A stretch of 64,000 bases of DNA from positions 40,885,670 to 40,949,669 of the forward strand of contig JARZZO010000001.1 in the NCBI GenBank assembly GCA_030544215.1, read 5' to 3'. A program made the translations under genes and the position numbers. This document shows, in pieces, positions 10,882-22,192 of this stretch; position 1 is the first letter of the stretch, and every line of letters begins with the position of its first letter. The notes under the pieces were generated by a model. That model saw only the letters and a program-made list of their open reading frames with translations, was not told the origin of the DNA and searched no databases. This stretch comes from Zantedeschia hybrid cultivar. Lineage: Eukaryota > Streptophyta > Magnoliopsida > Alismatales > Araceae.

Positions 10882-11485
10882 ATCATGGACTTAGTATTTT
10901 CATGTGATGAATGATGTGAATGGATGCGATGCTTATTTCATTTGGTAATTTTAAATAGGACCTGCGTGTCTGCCTCTCTCTTAATCCAAGTGTACTTTCT
11001 ACCTTCCTATAAGATTGTACTCCCCTTGATAAGATCAAGGTTTCTAATTGTTTAAATGTACATTTGTGGACCTGCGAGTCCTGAATTTCATATTTAAATG
11101 TATCGGATTAAGCTAAGAGGACGGGATCTTCTGAAGACACCTCTGGTGGGAGGACTCGCATCAAATGGAACCAGTGTTGCTGTTTTCACATTAGGATCCT
11201 ATTATGGATCATCGTTTGGCTCCGATGATTCCATAGTAGTTTAAGCAGTCCATGATCATCCCCATTTAATTTTTCTGCACATATGTGATATTTGTGGACT
11301 ATGCTATCATATATATATTTCTATTAAGTATATTGATACTTCAAATTGAAATACTATTGATAGCACGATTTTTTTTACAAATCAAAAATCAAAAACCCTC
11401 TTTTAAAACTTAAGTTGTAAACGTGAGATATTAAGAATAATCTACGTAACCCACCATCATTATAGATTTTAGGATAATTCTTTTC

Positions 11486-11798
11486 TCAAACGGATTTATT
11501 GTGCTACCACAAGGTCTGTTTGATTTAGAAATTAAACTAGGTCTACGACATGTGATGTCATTAAGATGAATGGACAAATAGTGTAGTTTTGTTGTGCTAC
11601 CACAAGGATTGCACTATGAATTCATGTCATCTAAGTAATGATGGATAAACTTAACTGAATCAAATTGATTTGTTGTGCTACCACAAGGTCATTCTGATTC
11701 AGGGGTTAAATTGATCGGATATTGCAATCGTTGCAACTGTCAAGAGTTGACTGCCTAAGGGACTTGATGTGATTTGTTGTGCTACCACAAGGTCACAT
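11486..11798 (+). repeat. Array of four hairpins with an identical loop, inner copia leader
   Basis: TTGTGCTACCACAAGG occurs four times (starts 11499, 11592, 11673, 11777; spacing 93, 81 and 104 bp). Each copy is enclosed by a different inverted repeat: TCAAAC/GTTTGA (11486-11523), ATAGTG/CACTAT (11578-11617), CTGAATC/GATTCAG (11655-11702), ATGTGA/TCACAT (11767-11798). Within the loop TTGTG/CACAA can itself pair. The array ends 176 bp before the gag start. Conserved loop plus replaced stems suggests selection on an RNA structure with a recognised loop. Confidence 0.87.
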
Positions 11799-11974
11799 GC
11801 ATGTTGCCCGAAGGATTCTGATCCCCACTAGGAGATCACCGGAATCTCCCGTTCTGTATCTTAGAGGGTCATACAGATCGCCGAAAAATAGTGGGAGCAT
11901 AAATCTAGATTAAAAGTCCTAAATCTGATTTTAAGAACTATCTGCTCATTTTATGTATTTCCATGTAGGTCGCT

Positions 11975-14900
11975 ATGTCGTCACCTAACCCCCTCCATTG
12001 CATACTTGATGCAAATAAACTCACGGGACCAAATTACATTGACTGGTTACGCAACCTGAAGATTGTCCTCAGGTGCGAAAAGCTAGCCTATGTCCTGGAT
12101 CAACCAGATCCAGTGCAACCCGGTGATAATGCTAACGAAGATGAATTAATGATGTATGAAAATTGGAAGGAGGACTCTGTCAAGGTCCAGTGTTATATGC
12201 TCGGTTCAATGAATAATGAACTGCAGCGACAACATGATAACATGGAACCAAAGACCATTCTGAATCACCTACAAGAGTTGTTTGGTGAACAATCCAGAAC
12301 AGAAAGGTATGAGATATCTAAGAAATTATTCAGGACCAGAATGAGCGAGGGCACATCTGTGCAAACTCATGTGCTCAAGATGATAGAATGGATTTAGAGG
12401 CTTGCTGTGCTCGGCTTTGTTATGAACAATGACCTGAGCATTGACTTAATCCTACAGTCCCTTCCAGATTCATTTTCACAATTCATTATCAACTTCAATA
12501 TGAATAAGATTGAAGTCTCACTGGCTGAGCTGCTCAACATGTTGAAGACAGCAGAATGCACTATCCAGAAAGATAAGCCAAATGTAATACTTGTTGGTAA
12601 GACCAACAAGAAAAGAAAAACTGGACAGACCTTTAAGAAAGGTAAGCCTAAGAAGCTAGTGAAAAGCAAACCGGCGGCACAAAAGGACAAAGCTAAAGTC
12701 AATGATAAAGGTCAGTATTTCCACTGCCATAAAGAAGGTCATTGGAAGAGAAACTGTAAGATTTATCTTGCAGAAAAAGCAAAGGAGAAGCTTGGTGAAG
12801 CTTCAGGTATTCTCATGATCGATCTTAACTTGTCTTATAGAGAATCAACATCCTGGGTATTAGATACTGGATGTGTTTCTCATATCTGCAATAACTTGCA
12901 GGTGTTAACAAGTAAAAGAAGATTGAACCGCGGAGACGTAGATCTGAGGCTCGGGAATGGAGCAAAAGTTGCTGCGTTAGCTGTGGGGACAGCAAGACTT
13001 CAGATGCCATCAGGAGAATCTTTGGAACTGATAGATTGTTATTATGTTCCAACCATTATCAGGAATATCATATCTATTTCATGTTTAGATAGACAAGGAT
13101 ATTCTATGAAGGTAGAGAATAAAGGTTGTTCAATTTATCAAGGAGACAAATTGTTTGCTTCCGGGTATTTATTGAATGGATTATATTTACTTGATATTTC
13201 ATATGATGTTTGTCTGGTAAATAATTCTCTTGAACGCTTAGATAAGGATGTGAATAAATTGTACCTATGGCATTGTAGGCTAGGTCATATAAATGAGAAC
13301 AGGATCATAAGGTTGCAAAAGAATGGATATCTTGATCTATTTGATTATGAATCATTTGCAACCTGTGAAGCTTGTCTCATGGGAAAGATGACCAAAGCTC
13401 CATTCTCAGGACATAGAGAAAGAGCTAAGGACTTATTGGAACTAATACATAGTGATGTATGTGGTTCAATGTCCACTCATGTTATGGGTGGTTACTCATA
13501 CTTTGTTTCATTTACAGATGATTTCTCAAGATATGGCTACATATATTTAATGAAATATAAGTCAGAAGTCTTTGAGAAATTTAAAGAGTTTAAAAACGAA
13601 GTTGAGAACCAGACTGGAAAGAGTATTAAAACTCTTCGATCAGATCGAGGGGGTGAATACTTAAGTACAGAATTCACAGAATATCTTAAGGATAATGGTA
13701 TTTTGTCTCAGTGGACTCCTCCGTATACACCTCAGTTAAATGGTGTATCGGAAAGGAGAAATCGTACTCTATTAGATATGGTACGATCCATGATGAATTA
13801 TGCCAAACTTCCAATCTCGTTATGGGGATATGCACTGTTGACTGCTGCATATCTGTTGAACAAAGTTCCGAGTAAATAAGTACCTTCCACTCCATATGAG
13901 ATATGGAAAGGAAAGAAACCAGACTTTAAGCATGTTAGAGTCTGGGGTTGTCCTGCGCATGTCAAAAGACATGATCCAGACAAACTGGATTCCAGGACAG
14001 AGAAATGTAGATTTGTGGGATATCCAAAAGAAAGTTTTGGATATTACTTCTATCAGCCCAGCGACCAAAGGGTGTTTGTCGCAAAAAGAGCTGTCTTCTT
14101 AGAGAAAGAATATCTCTCAAAAGAAGACAGTGGGAGCAAGATAGAACTGGAAGAAATTCTAGACTCACAAATCAACACTGGTTCATCTACTGAACCATCG
14201 ACTCAAGAACTTGTTCAAGATGATACACAAAAGGTTCGCAGATCAGGTAGAGTGCCTAAGCAGCCTGAAAGATATGTTGGACATATCGATGAAGGCAAAC
14301 CAAAAGTGCACTTAAATGAGGATGATGATCCTCAAACCTACCTAGAAGCCATAAATAGTCATGAATCAGAAAAATGGCAAGAGGCAATGGATTCTGAAAT
14401 TCAGTCCATGTATGCCAACAAAGTTTAGAACTTGGTTGATCTGCCAGAAGGTATGGTACCTATTGGCAGTAAATGGATCTTTAAAAGAAAGATCGGGGCA
14501 GATGGACAAATTGACACATACAAGGCAAAGCTTGTAGCAAAAAGATATCGTCAAAGGCAAGGTGTTGACTATGACGAAACCTTTTCTCCAGTTGCCATGA
14601 TTAAGTCAATCAGAATACTTCTTGCTATCGCCGCATTCTATGATTATGAAATATGGCAAATGGATGTGAAAACAGCATTCCTTAACGGGAACCTTCAAGA
14701 AGAGGTGTATATGATACAACCTGAAGGATTCACTTCCAAAGAGCATTCAAGCAAGGTATGCAAGTTGCAAAGATCCATCTATGGATTAAAGCAGGCATCC
14801 CGAACTTGGAACTTAAGATTTGATGAAGCAATCAAATCTTATGACTTCATTAAGAATGAAGATGAACCTTGTGTATACAAAAAGGTTAGTGGGAGCGCAG

Positions 14901-15904
14901 TTACCTTTCTGGTGCTTTATGTTGATGACATTCTACTCATTGGGAATGATGTAGGAATGTTGTCATCGGTAAAGGCTTGGTTATCCAAAAACTTCTCCAT
15001 GAAAGATTTGGGAGAATCATCCTATATTCTGGGAATAAGGATCTATAGAGATAGGTCCAAAAGGATGCTTGGCTTGTCCCAATCTATGTACATAGATACC
15101 ATAGTCAAAAGGTTTGGCATGGAAAATTCCAAGAGAGGCCTCGTTCCTATGAGGCATGGAATTTATCTCTCTAAAGAAATGTCTCCCAAGACGCCTGAAG
15201 AGAGAGCATACATGGATAGAGTTCCTTATGCCTCGGCAATAGGATCCATCATGTATGCAATGTTATGTACTAGGCTTGATGTGGCACATCCATTAAGTAT
15301 CACTAGTAGATATCAGGCTGATCCAGGTGAGGAACACTGGAAAGCGGTGAAATGTATCCTTAGATACTTGAGAAGGACTAAGGATCTATTTCTCGTTTAT
15401 GGAGGAGACGACTTGGAACTTCGAGGATTTACTGACTCGAGTTTCCAGTCGGATATGGATGACAGCAAATCCATGTCTGGATTTGTGTTCATGTTAAATG
15501 GAGGTGCAGTAAGTTGGAAGAGTTCCAAACAGGGAACTACTGCAGATTCGATGACCGAAGCATAATACATTGCTGCAGCTGAAGCGGCCAAGGAGGCGGT
15601 TTGGATGAAGAAGTTCATCTCGGCGCTTGGAGTCGTTCCAAGCATTTCAGATCCCGTTCTATTATTGTGTGACAACAATGGGGCAATAGCTCAAGCGAAG
15701 GAGCCCAGATCACATCAGAAGTCAAAGCACATTCTGAGACGATTTCATCTGATTCGTGAGATCATCGCCCGAGGAGATATAGTAGTTGAGAAAGTCTCAT
15801 CTGAAGATAATGTAGCAGATCCCTTGACTAAGCCATTGTCTCAAAACAATTTAGAACGTCACCTTAAGTCTATGGGACTTAGACACATGGGTGATTGGCT
15901 ATAG
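11975..15904 (+). pseudogene. Copia gag-pol polyprotein with four in-frame stops (inner element)
   Basis: One frame covers the whole polyprotein with no frameshift, but stops interrupt it at 12395-12397, 13877-13879, 14426-14428 and 15563-15565. Gag begins MSSPNPLHCILDANKLTGPN. The zinc knuckle near 12713 reads YFHCHKEGHWKRNC, lacking the usual first cysteine of CX2CX4HX4C. Protease shows LDTG near 12863. Integrase has its HHCC zinc site (near 13270-13380) and a DDE core (HSDV, SFTDDFS, NGVSERRNRT). Reverse transcriptase carries YVDDILL near 14920. RNase H ends in ADPLTKPLSQ and GDWL, and the stop is followed at once by the polypurine tract. The start is the first ATG of the frame and has typical gag similarity. 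The element can at most be mobilised by enzymes from a relative. Confidence 0.93.
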
Positions 15905-15907
15905 TCC

Positions 15908-15918
15908 AAGTGGGAGAA
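15908..15918 (+). promoter_or_regulatory. Polypurine tract of the inner copia element
   Basis: AAGTGGGAGAA lies directly between the end of the polyprotein frame and the TGTTAG of the 3' LTR. Confidence 0.88.
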
Positions 15919-17505
15919 TGTTAGAATTGGATGGCCTCATAGCCAATCATTGTACATTCTAGTTCAGATTATTAATAAATGCAATTATTTCTTCATTTAA
16001 TAGTTCTCGCAAACGACTATCGTAATGAAGGTCCATAGATAAATGTATGGGATATCGAATCATGATGAGATCATGATAGTGAGATCAATATCCTAAGGCA
16101 ATTGTCTTAAATAGTTCTCGATCATAGGATATTTGATATGGACATTAAATATCCGATAAGATCGACACAAGTTATGTCTGCTCATATAATGAGGGTGAAT
16201 GATCTCACATTCACTCGTGTGGTGACACTAAGACAAACAAGTGGGTGCTCATTAGAGAATGAGTTCACTGAACAGACCCAAATAAGAATTCCTGGATGGT
16301 AATTATACCTATTAGTCAACTAGGGAATTCAATCGTTGCAGTAGCACAGTTGGTCCTTTGACCTGAGTCACCAATGATACCTTGTTTGTGGACCATTGTA
16401 TCTTGATTCTCTGACTCGTGGACTTTAACCATTAAGTCCACCATAATCGGTCTTTCAGATACAGTGGAAAGCTTCCGAAGGTAATTGAGTGAACAACAAG
16501 GGATCACTCACTCTTGGTATAAGACTGGAGAGAGAATGTCCCATGGATGTGTACACAGAAATCCCTGGCCAGGGTCAAATGAAAGAGATGTCTTTCTAGA
16601 TATTAACTGTGTACTGGAATCCATCTGGATAATGCGATAGAGGGTTTGACTATAAAACCATACCCTTGCGTTATCGGGACATTGCATGAGTGAAGGATTA
16701 TATCTGTGCGGTATCGGCAGACGGAAAGGTTCAATTGAAGGGAACAGTATCCCTTATATCTTCTGGGATCATGAGGTAGTGTTTGGTGCTGTTCATGATC
16801 AGAAGGCCAAGTGAATTAATCATCGGATGATAATTTACTTATTTATTAAATTAATCATTTAACATGCGATATTTAAATGTTAATTAATAAATATTAAACT
16901 CAAGAAACAGTTCTAAGTTTAATGGGCCTGCAACCGGACTGATATATGGGCCTAGAGGGTCACACACATAAGAGTTCTCGTCAGACGGTGAGAGATGTTA
17001 AATTTCATGCTTATCTGGGTTTTTGTGAAAAGCTACAGGATAAACATGAAGATTTAATGGAGAATTATCCAAGGCCAAACTCTTGGATAATCATGAGGAT
17101 TAACTGTTGTGCTTATCCTTATTTCTATATAAGGAGGGCCAAGGGGGAGTGGTAAAAAAAGTTAGTTGGACGAATTTTACTCCCCAGATTCTCTCTCTCC
17201 TCTCTCTCTCTCCTTCTCTCTCTTGGAGTGGATCTGTCTCTCTCCGCGCATAGTGGATCTGAGATTTGGTCGGAGCACTCAAGTCGAGGAGGAAATCGTG
17301 TATGCTGCGGGAACTCGTGTGGATACCTCTAGAGATCGTGCGCGTGTGCGATTAACGAGTCGGCATCATCTACGGGAGATTCGAAACCCCGCAAAGGTGA
17401 AGAACTGTTCTTCCCGCGTTAAAATTTAATGTCCGTTTTACAACCCCAGCAACCGATACAATGGAATCATTTTTATTTTCGCTGCGTTCTTGGCGATTCC
17501 TTACA
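15919..17505 (+). repeat. 3' LTR of the inner copia element
   Basis: 1587 bp, equal in length to the 5' LTR and about 98.9% identical by hand count. It ends TTACA and is followed by the target duplication CCAGC (17506-17510). Confidence 0.95.
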
Positions 17506-17510
17506 CCAGC

Positions 17511-18130
17511 TGGCCTGGACGGGGCGCTCGGGATCGCCCGGTCCGGCGCCCAGCGCACCAGGCCCGCCCGGCCCGCAGGTTACGGTTTTCTTCCTATTTT
17601 GAGGGGGGTTTTGACGGCGGCGCCGATGGCGGGGCCGGCCGGAATCTGCAAGGGGGTAGTACCCCCTTCATCCCCTGGGCCGATGGTCGCCGGCCGGCGA
17701 TCCCCTATGCCGTTGGTGGCCCCTCAAAGTCGCCGGTTTTCAACATATTAGATCTTTGGTTTCCTCCTCCCCCCTTTTCTTCCTTCTTCAACTTTTGAAA
17801 AAAAATCAGAAAACGGGAGACTCCACCGCCAACCGCCAGGCAACACAGGGATTTTGGGGAGTGGTACGGATGGCTGGTCATACCAGCAGACTTTAGTATG
17901 GTGTCTGACCACCATTAAACCCTCCCACGAAGACCACAAAACCCAGTGCTTCATCTCCATGAAGAACACCATGAAACCCCATTAAAACATAATTTTCCCC
18001 ACACAAAAAATAAATCGAACATTGTATGTTCATTACATAAAGAATTTCCAGCGCGGGAAAAGTAAATACAACATGGAATTAATTTTAGAATATTAATTTC
18101 GTCATTCTGAAGCGGATCAGAGCGGAACCT
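17511..18130 (-). other. Outer copia leader, PBS-proximal part
   Basis: This is the portion of the outer element between its primer binding site and the inner insertion. The first 200 bp (17511-17720) are the rest of the GC-rich block. The remainder is non-coding. Open frames of 60-102 aa here lack known domains. Confidence 0.7.
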
Positions 18131-18143
18131 GGCTCTGATACCA
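18131..18143 (-). promoter_or_regulatory. Primer binding site of the outer copia element
   Basis: The minus strand reads TGGTATCAGAGCC, complementary to initiator methionine tRNA, one base from the 5' LTR. This fixes the outer element on the minus strand. Confidence 0.92.
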
Positions 18144-18144
18144 C

Positions 18145-19729
18145 TGTTGGGATCCGGGCGGGACGCGAAGAACGCAGCGGAAATGAAGAACAAAAATAAT
18201 CCCGCCCGATGCCCGCTGATCCGATTCGGAATGAAAAACGCTAACTGAAAAACCGGGTTGGAATCTGATTACCGTGCGCGGATTCGAATCCCCTTCCGTT
18301 TCGGTTCCATCGAGGCGATGTCGCAAGCCACACAAGTGTCCGGCCTCCAGCGGTATCCACGCGATCCTCCGCGGTGGTTCGTCCTCGATCCCTCGTCCGT
18401 TTCAGCTCGCTCGCTGAAGATCCGTCACTGCAACGATTGCTGAAATCCCGCCGACGGGAATTCCCGACTTTCGGGAATCACACGTGGCGGAGACGGGAAC
18501 TGTTCTGGCACCTCGAACGGGACGCCCAGAGGAGGAGAGAGAAAGGAGGGATGACGGCCAGCAAGGGAAATCCTGGAGCTTGGCCTAGGGTTTCTCAACA
18601 GCGCGTATATATATTAAGTCGGCGCGACCTTTCACAAAAGTCCCCGAGTTAATATAAATCCCACTTATGTACCACCGACTGAGAATCTTATTGCGTGTGA
18701 TCCTCTAGGCCCATTTACCAGTCCGGTTTTCAGCCCGTTAAGTCTAATAACTAGTTATTGGCTTATTGTAATTAATTAATATCTAGATATTAACTAATTA
18801 CTCAACTGAATTATCATCGCATGTAAATTCGGTCGGACTTCTGATCAAGTTGGGTGCCAAGCAACACCGCATGATCCCGGAAGGTAATGGGGTTCAGCAA
18901 CCTGCTCATGGAACCTGTCCGTCCACAGTTACCACATGGATATAATCCTTCGTTCGCACAATGCTCTCGAGTTAACCTAGGGTATGGTCAACTGTCAAAC
19001 CCTAGATTGTCAACTCACTTGAATCAAACTCCGCTTTACAATATCCGAAAACCACTTTTCTGATATTGTTTCTGCTCTGGCCAGTGACTCCTGCGGATCT
19101 ACTCTAGAGCATTCTCTCTCCAGTTACCTGAGAGCGAACGATCCTTTATTGAACACACAATCACGTTCGAAGGTCTTCCGCTGGACCCGATCCTTGACTA
19201 TTAGAGATCCCGTGGATAGGGATTCGTAGGTCAAGGTCAAAGTCCAAAAGTCCACCGACAAGGTGTCTTTGGTGTCTCAAGTCCAAGGATCAACCATGCT
19301 ACTGTGACGATGAATCAAGCCGATTGACAGCCAGGTAAATTACCATTCGGCGATTCATGTCGGATCAGTTCAGTGAACTCATTCTCCAATGAGCACCTAC
19401 AGGTTTACCATTGTGTCTCCACACTAGTAACTAACGAGATCAGTCACCCTCATCATATGAGCTGGAATAACTTATACTAGTCTAACCGGATGTTTGATGT
19501 CCTTCTCAAATATCTTACAACTAGGAACAATTAAGAATATGTGTTTACAAGTCATCAGTCTCATTATTATGATCTCATCATAATCTGATGACTATTGCAC
19601 ATATTCATGGACTTCATTATGCGCAATTATAAATATGCTAATCTACATAATGAATTTAATGCCATTTATTAGTGAACCATATTGAAATAGGTGCCTTATG
19701 ATTGGCTTAGAGGACACCTATATCCATCA
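18145..19729 (-). repeat. Outer copia element, 5' LTR (complete, 1585 bp)
   Basis: The plus strand starts TGTTGGG and ends CCATCA, so the LTR in its own sense starts TGATGG and ends CCCAACA. It is about 97.7% identical to the partial LTR at 1-1321 over the shared part. The expected 5-bp target duplication would be GTAGG (19730-19734), but its partner lies outside the window. Confidence 0.93.
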
Positions 19730-20046
19730 GTAGGGTTTCGTCTTGGGTTGCGCGCCAGTAGCCACTGTTCTATGATATGCCCCGATATAGTTGTACTTTT
19801 ATTTTCAAGCATGTATGCATAATTATTTCTTTTCTGTTGGATTATGTTATTATTTCCTGAGTCAAGTCGGAGTGAATAATTTTAAATTATTGCACATTCT
19901 TTACAATTCAATGTTGTGTGGAATGTTTAGCTTAATTTATTATTTATTTCCTAGACTTATCGAGATTCATGTTTGACTCCTAATTTTAATGATTTGATAC
20001 CCATTTAGTAATCGGATCTCTGATTATAGGATGGTGAGTCGTTACA
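19730..20046 (+). repeat. 3' part of a chromovirus-type gypsy LTR interrupted by the outer copia element
   Basis: This is clearly homologous to the reverse complement of 58617 to about 58935, the end of the Tekay-like LTR. Shared segments include TTGGGTYGCGCGCCAG, ATGCCCCGAT and the terminal GTCGTTACA. Homology begins exactly at the copia LTR edge, so the copia element inserted into this LTR. No primer binding site follows 20046, so a solo or truncated LTR is likely. Confidence 0.82.
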
Positions 20047-22192
20047 TAGGCCCTAGTGGCAGTGCCAAGAATCCACCAACCACAGGTCGACTAGTGCGCA
20101 GCACCACGACATATCTATAGCCTCCCTAGCTCCGACAACTAGTCGCTGGCTGAAGCCCGTCAGCTAAAAAGATTCACCGATAGCCTCGTACGAAAAGAAG
20201 TCGCCCCAAGCCCCCTTAATGTGAGAGCCGCTTGATATTGAGGAACCGGTCCGAAATGGCCTGCTCAAAATTGCAAGAGGAAATCTGAGGCCAGATGAGA
20301 AGAGCGAGTCCATGATGTGGATGAAGCTAGACGACGACAACAAGCCCTTCTTGACGGGGCGATAAGGGGAGCTTGAGCTCTAAGAAATGGTCAGATGGCT
20401 CCCATAAACCAAAAAAGGTAAAACTCTGCCACCAGGTCATGATGACCCCTAGTTTGGCGTCAAAAAATCTCGCTGAACCTCGCCATGCAAAGGGTCGCCT
20501 CCATTGCCCTCGAGTTCCCTTTGAGAAAAGATTCTACCCCCCAGGGGTAGCACTACCTACAAAGAAGACAAGGCCTTCCATGTATGAGAATGGGAATGCG
20601 GTGGTGATGCCTCCTCTTTTTAATGAAAACTCACCCTCACCGAGGAAAGACTTGAAGAGACCACTTGAAGACCCGTCCTACTCAGGAGGTCACGGGTGAC
20701 GGTCCAAAAAAGCAGAAGACTGATGGAACCCCGCTGGGAAGTATGGGCCATGACCTTACATGTCATCGATCCAAAAGGTACTATGTGTGCATTATTTTCT
20801 ATTGCAGTTAGCAAAATTACCCTGCAGGCATAAAGAGTCAGCCTAGAGCGACAAGACACTTAAGGCCAGCTTTGACTGACCATAAGGTTGGTGAATGTTG
20901 TAGATCAGTCGGATGAGATCGACGATAAGACAAAACAATCCGGGCCGATGCGCCCTGACCAGATAAGTGATGGCTCAATACACCCGTGGACCAGCCATGG
21001 TTAACCGTACATACCACTTCCACTGAAGGTAAACTCCAAGGTGCATTTAAAAATCATAAATAAAAAGTCATTTATTTCATTAATGTGCTAAAACGTGCCG
21101 AGGGATTACAACAAAAAATGTGAGAAAAACAAACAAAGCAACAAAAGACGTGAGGGGCACCTCCCGCCCCGTGCCAACTAGTACGGGCTCGCGTACAGCC
21201 GCCGCCCACCCCGCCACCCCGTTGAATGACCGCTTGGGCCCTCACCGGAGTCCCCCTCTCCTTGGTCGGGTCAGACAAGAGGGGACAACCCCGTGCACTG
21301 CAGTGCCTCCTCCAAGAGCTATAGTCCTATAGCCACAGGGGGGGCGTATTGGAGGATAGCAAGGACATGCACATCTTCGTCTGGAAGCTCCACCACTAAC
21401 CACACGAAAGGGGGATCCGCAGAGAGGTCCCGAAAGGATGTGGGGGAAGGGCCACTTCCCCTACGGGGCCCCTTCGATCTAGAGAAAGAAGTCCTTCCAC
21501 TGACGGGAGGACCCAAGGCCGAGCGCTAGCGGCATGACGTCTTTGGCCTCGAACTGAACGAATTCGTGCTCATCCAGAGAAGAAAAACGCTTGGCATAGA
21601 AGATGTGACGAAATATGCTGACTGTCGTACCAAGGCAGCGCAGGTCCCGGATCAGCATAGCGAATCCCAGAATCGACCTCTAGGAGTTCGGCATCACCTG
21701 GGCAGGGGCGATCCCGAAGAATTGCAACAACTGGATGACGAAAGCTGACACCGGGAACCAGAAGCCAACTTCAAACATGCCCGGGTACACTATGAATGCG
21801 TCCGGCCTCTCTGAGAAGAGGCTCTTCCGATGATGGGAGGACAAGGTGGTACTCATCCAGGACATGATAAGTCGCCCGGAGATCGGCCAGGAGGTCAAGC
21901 GTCATGTGTGAAAGCGTTGAGATCCTCGGCAACCTTCTAGGCGTAATCCTTGATGCCATTTCCAAGAGTGAATCTCCCCGTTCGCCTCCTTGGAGTTTTA
22001 AATACCCCGGACGGGAGAAGAACCCCTGCTCCTTGATTATCAAAACAGACGTGATTGTCCACAAAACTTTTCAGAATCATTACTTGGAAGTGAAGAAGGA
22101 CAACCGCCAACGGGCACTAGGCTAGGAGGCGTCTCCTTAAAGGTCTCTTCGCTCCTCGCCATGGAGACATGGGAAGAAGCAAGGGGGGAAAG
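20047..22192 (-). pseudogene. Decayed gypsy fragment with Transposase_28-like antisense ORF
   Basis: Minus-strand translation at 21890-21680 contains FEVGFWFPVSAFVIQLLQFF and GIAPAQVMPNS. This resembles the start of the plant family called putative gypsy type transposon (Transposase_28), where a hydrophobic helix is followed by G-(I/L)-AP-x-Q. Frames around 22064-21771 carry related pieces interrupted by stops. The LTR to the right (22193 on) looks plus-oriented, so this would be the antisense ORF known from Tat-lineage elements between pol and the 3' LTR. The alternative is a minus-strand gag-side ORF. No RT or integrase was recognised here. Confidence 0.55.
22178..22192 (+). promoter_or_regulatory. 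Putative polypurine tract of the Tat-like element
   Basis: AGCAAGGGGGGAAAG directly precedes TGATGGAG, a plausible LTR start. This supports plus orientation for the flanking gypsy fragment. Confidence 0.5.

Larger units (their letters stand above)
7978..17505 (+). mobile_element. Complete Ty1/copia LTR retrotransposon (inner element)
   Basis: A 9528-bp element with two 1587-bp LTRs starting TGTTAG and ending TTACA, an initiator-Met primer binding site, a 2.4-kb leader, one gag-pol reading frame and a polypurine tract. It is flanked by CCAGC target duplications. The LTRs differ at about 18 positions by hand count (about 98.9% identical), so insertion is recent. The order protease, integrase, reverse transcriptase, RNase H identifies copia. 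Gag and zinc-knuckle style resembles the Tork/TAR group, but the lineage is not certain. Four in-frame stops make it non-autonomous as sequenced. Confidence 0.95.

Noticed and set aside
11486..11798. CRISPR-like array, because a 16-nt repeat recurs at 80-100 bp spacing
   Set aside because: The context is a plant retrotransposon, the spacing is irregular and there are no cas genes. The repeats are hairpin loops.
18258..18300. tRNA gene suggested by GGATTCGAATCC
   Set aside because: No cloverleaf, anticodon arm or A box fits, and the sequence lies inside a copia LTR.
20373..20699. 108-aa basic plus-strand frame as a gene
   Set aside because: It is in a decayed gypsy fragment. I recognise no domain and it is probably chance or antisense to the old ORF.
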